DNA of 6,712 nt from Gammaproteobacteria bacterium (GTDB lineage: Bacteria; Pseudomonadota; Gammaproteobacteria; Steroidobacterales; Rariloculaceae): positions 1 through 6,712 of the forward strand of contig JAFGNC010000500.1 in assembly GCA_016927175.1 (NCBI GenBank), written 5' to 3'. How positions within the stretch are numbered: the first letter of the stretch is position 1; each line of letters starts with the position of its first letter. Shown one piece after another: positions 4,934-6,712 of the stretch. A program made the translations under genes and the position numbers. The notes under the pieces are model-generated. The model worked only from the letters and a program-made list of their open reading frames with translations, ran no database searches and was not told the origin of the DNA.

Positions 4934-6712
4934 CTACTCGACGTTCTGCGCCGTGACGGTGCCCGCCGGCACCTCCGGCGCGCGCCGCAGCCGAAACGGC
5001 TCGCTCTTTACGATCTGCCAGACGATCGACGAAATCCGATAATCGTCCTCCGCCGCCTCCCGCACGATCCTGCGAACCGCCGGCATGTCCCGGTAGTCGA
5101 TCGTGCGCCCGAGCGCGTACATCAGCAGGCGCTCGGTGAAGGTCTGCACGAACTGCTCGGGCCGGCGCATCAGCGCCTCGCGCAGATCGTCCGGGCTCTC
5201 GACCGGCGTGCCGTCCGGCAGCTCCGCAGCCGCATCGATGACGGTGCCGGCGTGACGGTCCTTTTCCCGCCAGACGCCGACGGCGTCGAAATTCTCGAGC
5301 GCGAAGCCGAGCGGATCCATGACACCGTGGCAGCCGTTGCAGGCCGGGTTCGCACGGTGGTCCGTCAGAATCTCGCGGACCGTACGGGCCTTCTCCGTGC
5401 CGATCTCGTTCTCCGGGAACGCTTCGACGTTCGGCGGCGGTGCCGCCGGCGGCGTGCCGCTGATGTGCTCCAGAATGAACGCGCCGCGCAGAACCGGCGA
5501 CGTGCGATTCGGATACGCCGCGGCCATCAGCACCGCGCCCTTGCCGAGCAGCCCCCAGCGCGAGGAATCCTCGAGCTCGACGCGGCGGAAACGGTCGCCC
5601 TTGACGTCCCGGATGCCGTACAGCAGCGCCACACGCTCGTTGACGTAGGTGTGCTTCGCCGTCATGAAGTCGAGGACGCTGCGGTCCTCGTCGAACAGGC
5701 TCTTCGCGAACAGCGTCAGCTCCGTCAGGTAATCTTCGCGCGGGTCGCCGGAGCCGGACGCATACGGGAAGATCTCCCGATCCGGATCGACTTCCTCGAG
5801 GCGCTTGATGTCGAGCCACTGGTGGACGAAATTCGCCGCCAGCGTCTCCGCGCGGGGATCGCGGAGCATCCGCTCGACCTGCCGGCGAAGCGTCTCGTCG
5901 TCGCTGAGCTCGCCGCGCATGGCGAGCTCGAGCAGCTCCCTGTCCGGAATCGAGTTCCACAGGAAGAAGGACAGCTTCGAAGCCAGCGTGACGTCGTCGA
6001 TCGTGTACGTCTCGCCCGGCTGCACGCCTTGCGGGACCGGCTCGACGCGGTACAGGAAATCGGGGCTCGCGAGAATTCCGGTGACCGCGCTGCGAATGCC
6101 TTCCTCGAAACCGCCGATCTCGACGCCGTCGCGGTAGTAGTCGAGCAGCACGGCCAGATCGTCTTCCGCGATGGGCCGGCGGTATGCGCGTGTCGCGAGC
6201 GACGTGATGATCTCCTCCGCACACAGCTGCTCGTCGGCGCCCTCGGACGGATGGCACGAGAAAATCCGCTCCCGGCTCGGCGTCGGGCTCAGACCCGATG
6301 CGTTGAACGGCCCGCTGATCTCGAACGAGCTGACGCGGTAGACGCGGTCCTGCCCGCCGCCCGGCACGAACATCTCGATCTGATCATCGGACTCGGCGAA
6401 CGACCTGCGTCGGAACGTGACGCCGACCTCGTGCGGACCCGCCGTCGCCTCGAACCGGATGTTCTTCAGGCGCGCGTTGATCTTCTCCATGACGCCGTCC
6501 TGGACCTGATCGTACAGACGCATGTCCTCCTCGCCGCCGAGAACCGTCTCGTAGACCAGCTTCCCGTCCAGGGTCACGATCACGTTGTTCTCGAACTCCA
6601 TGTCGTTGCCCCAGATGTGGGTCGCCATGTCAGCGATGTTGATCACGTACTCGCCGTCGGACGGGAAGAAGTGCTCGACGAGCATGCCGCCGCGCGTGCC
6701 GAGCGGCAGGCC
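4934..6712 (-). CDS. DUF1592/DUF1588/DUF1585 cytochrome-like protein, 5' end outside window
   Basis: This is a multi-domain protein of the planctomycete-type cytochrome group; the substrate is unknown. The frame stays open to the window edge and begins GLPLGTRGGMLVEHFFP, a family-typical stretch, so the ATG at 6685 is internal and the gene is partial. Visible are 592 residues (numbering from 6712): a beta-rich, carbohydrate-binding-like region (about 1-125), a DUF1595-like region (145-225, with SCHP and RRPI), DUF1592 (230-365), DUF1588 (375-480) with the haem c motif CNGCH at 458-462 followed by MDPLGFALENFDAVG, and DUF1585 (490-575, with TERLLMYALGR). Cys153 and Cys164 may form a disulfide. 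Full-length relatives usually have an N-terminal signal, often a further CxxCH domain, and DUF1587, all expected beyond 6712. Haem attachment and the signal would place it in the periplasm. It is the first visible gene of the reverse unit; 88 bases separate it from the DUF1552 gene. Confidence 0.95.
   Translation of the reverse strand, partial: GLPLGTRGGMLVEHFFPSDGEYVINIADMATHIWGNDMEFENNVIVTLDGKLVYETVLGGEEDMRLYDQVQDGVMEKINARLKNIRFEATAGPHEVGVTFRRRSFAESDDQIEMFVPGGGQDRVYRVSSFEISGPFNASGLSPTPSRERIFSCHPSEGADEQLCAEEIITSLATRAYRRPIAEDDLAVLLDYYRDGVEIGGFEEGIRSAVTGILASPDFLYRVEPVPQGVQPGETYTIDDVTLASKLSFFLWNSIPDRELLELAMRGELSDDETLRRQVERMLRDPRAETLAANFVHQWLDIKRLEEVDPDREIFPYASGSGDPREDYLTELTLFAKSLFDEDRSVLDFMTAKHTYVNERVALLYGIRDVKGDRFRRVELEDSSRWGLLGKGAVLMAAAYPNRTSPVLRGAFILEHISGTPPAAPPPNVEAFPENEIGTEKARTVREILTDHRANPACNGCHGVMDPLGFALENFDAVGVWREKDRHAGTVIDAAAELPDGTPVESPDDLREALMRRPEQFVQTFTERLLMYALGRTIDYRDMPAVRRIVREAAEDDYRISSIVWQIVKSEPFRLRRAPEVPAGTVTAQNVE
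5327..5341 (-). other. c-type haem attachment motif CNGCH
   Basis: The minus strand encodes Cys-Asn-Gly-Cys-His inside the DUF1588 part of the large protein. CxxCH is the covalent haem c binding site, with the histidine as proximal ligand. It is the only CxxCH in the visible part of this protein and none occurs in the other genes of the window. The distal ligand cannot be read from sequence alone. Confidence 0.85.

Overview
The window is GC-rich throughout. It carries two transcription units that converge near position 1860. The forward unit (187-1852) encodes a large exported protein of unknown function and a small basic protein. The reverse unit (6712 down to 1868) encodes a DUF1592-group haem-motif protein whose 5' end lies outside the window, then a Tat-exported DUF1552 (HXXSHH) protein, then an exported ankyrin-repeat protein. 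No tRNA, rRNA, CRISPR array, transposase, attachment site or replication origin was found, and the codon composition looks uniform. Nothing suggests recent transfer.

The organism is most likely a Gram-negative bacterium with a periplasm, a Tat system and c-type cytochrome maturation. The DUF1585/1587/1588/1592/1595 and DUF1552 families were first described from planctomycetes. They also occur in Acidobacteriota, Verrucomicrobiota, myxobacteria and high-GC uncultured Gammaproteobacteria. The forward genes and the ankyrin partner remind me most of gammaproteobacterial genomes, but this is an impression from recalled family patterns, not a placement.

Reverse unit: the DUF1592-group protein keeps its CNGCH haem site. 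An 88-base gap separates it from the DUF1552 gene, which has a strong ribosome binding site and a twin-arginine signal. The ankyrin gene begins only 2 bases after the DUF1552 stop, with a GGAGGT site inside the end of DUF1552, so the two are probably translated together. All three products appear to act outside the cytoplasm, although the signal peptide of the first lies beyond the window. A working hypothesis is an envelope complex: a haem redox protein, a histidine-rich Tat substrate that may bind metal, and an ankyrin scaffold with a single CxxC pair. The substrate is unknown, and this module is the best candidate here for an undescribed system.

Forward unit: a plausible sigma70-type promoter (90-118) precedes a 478-residue exported protein carrying a recognisable 'WYGETIGFWDEDVLITWTSN' stretch. 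One base after its stop a 75-residue, strongly basic protein begins. The two units end 15 bases apart, over a 7-bp GC-rich hairpin.
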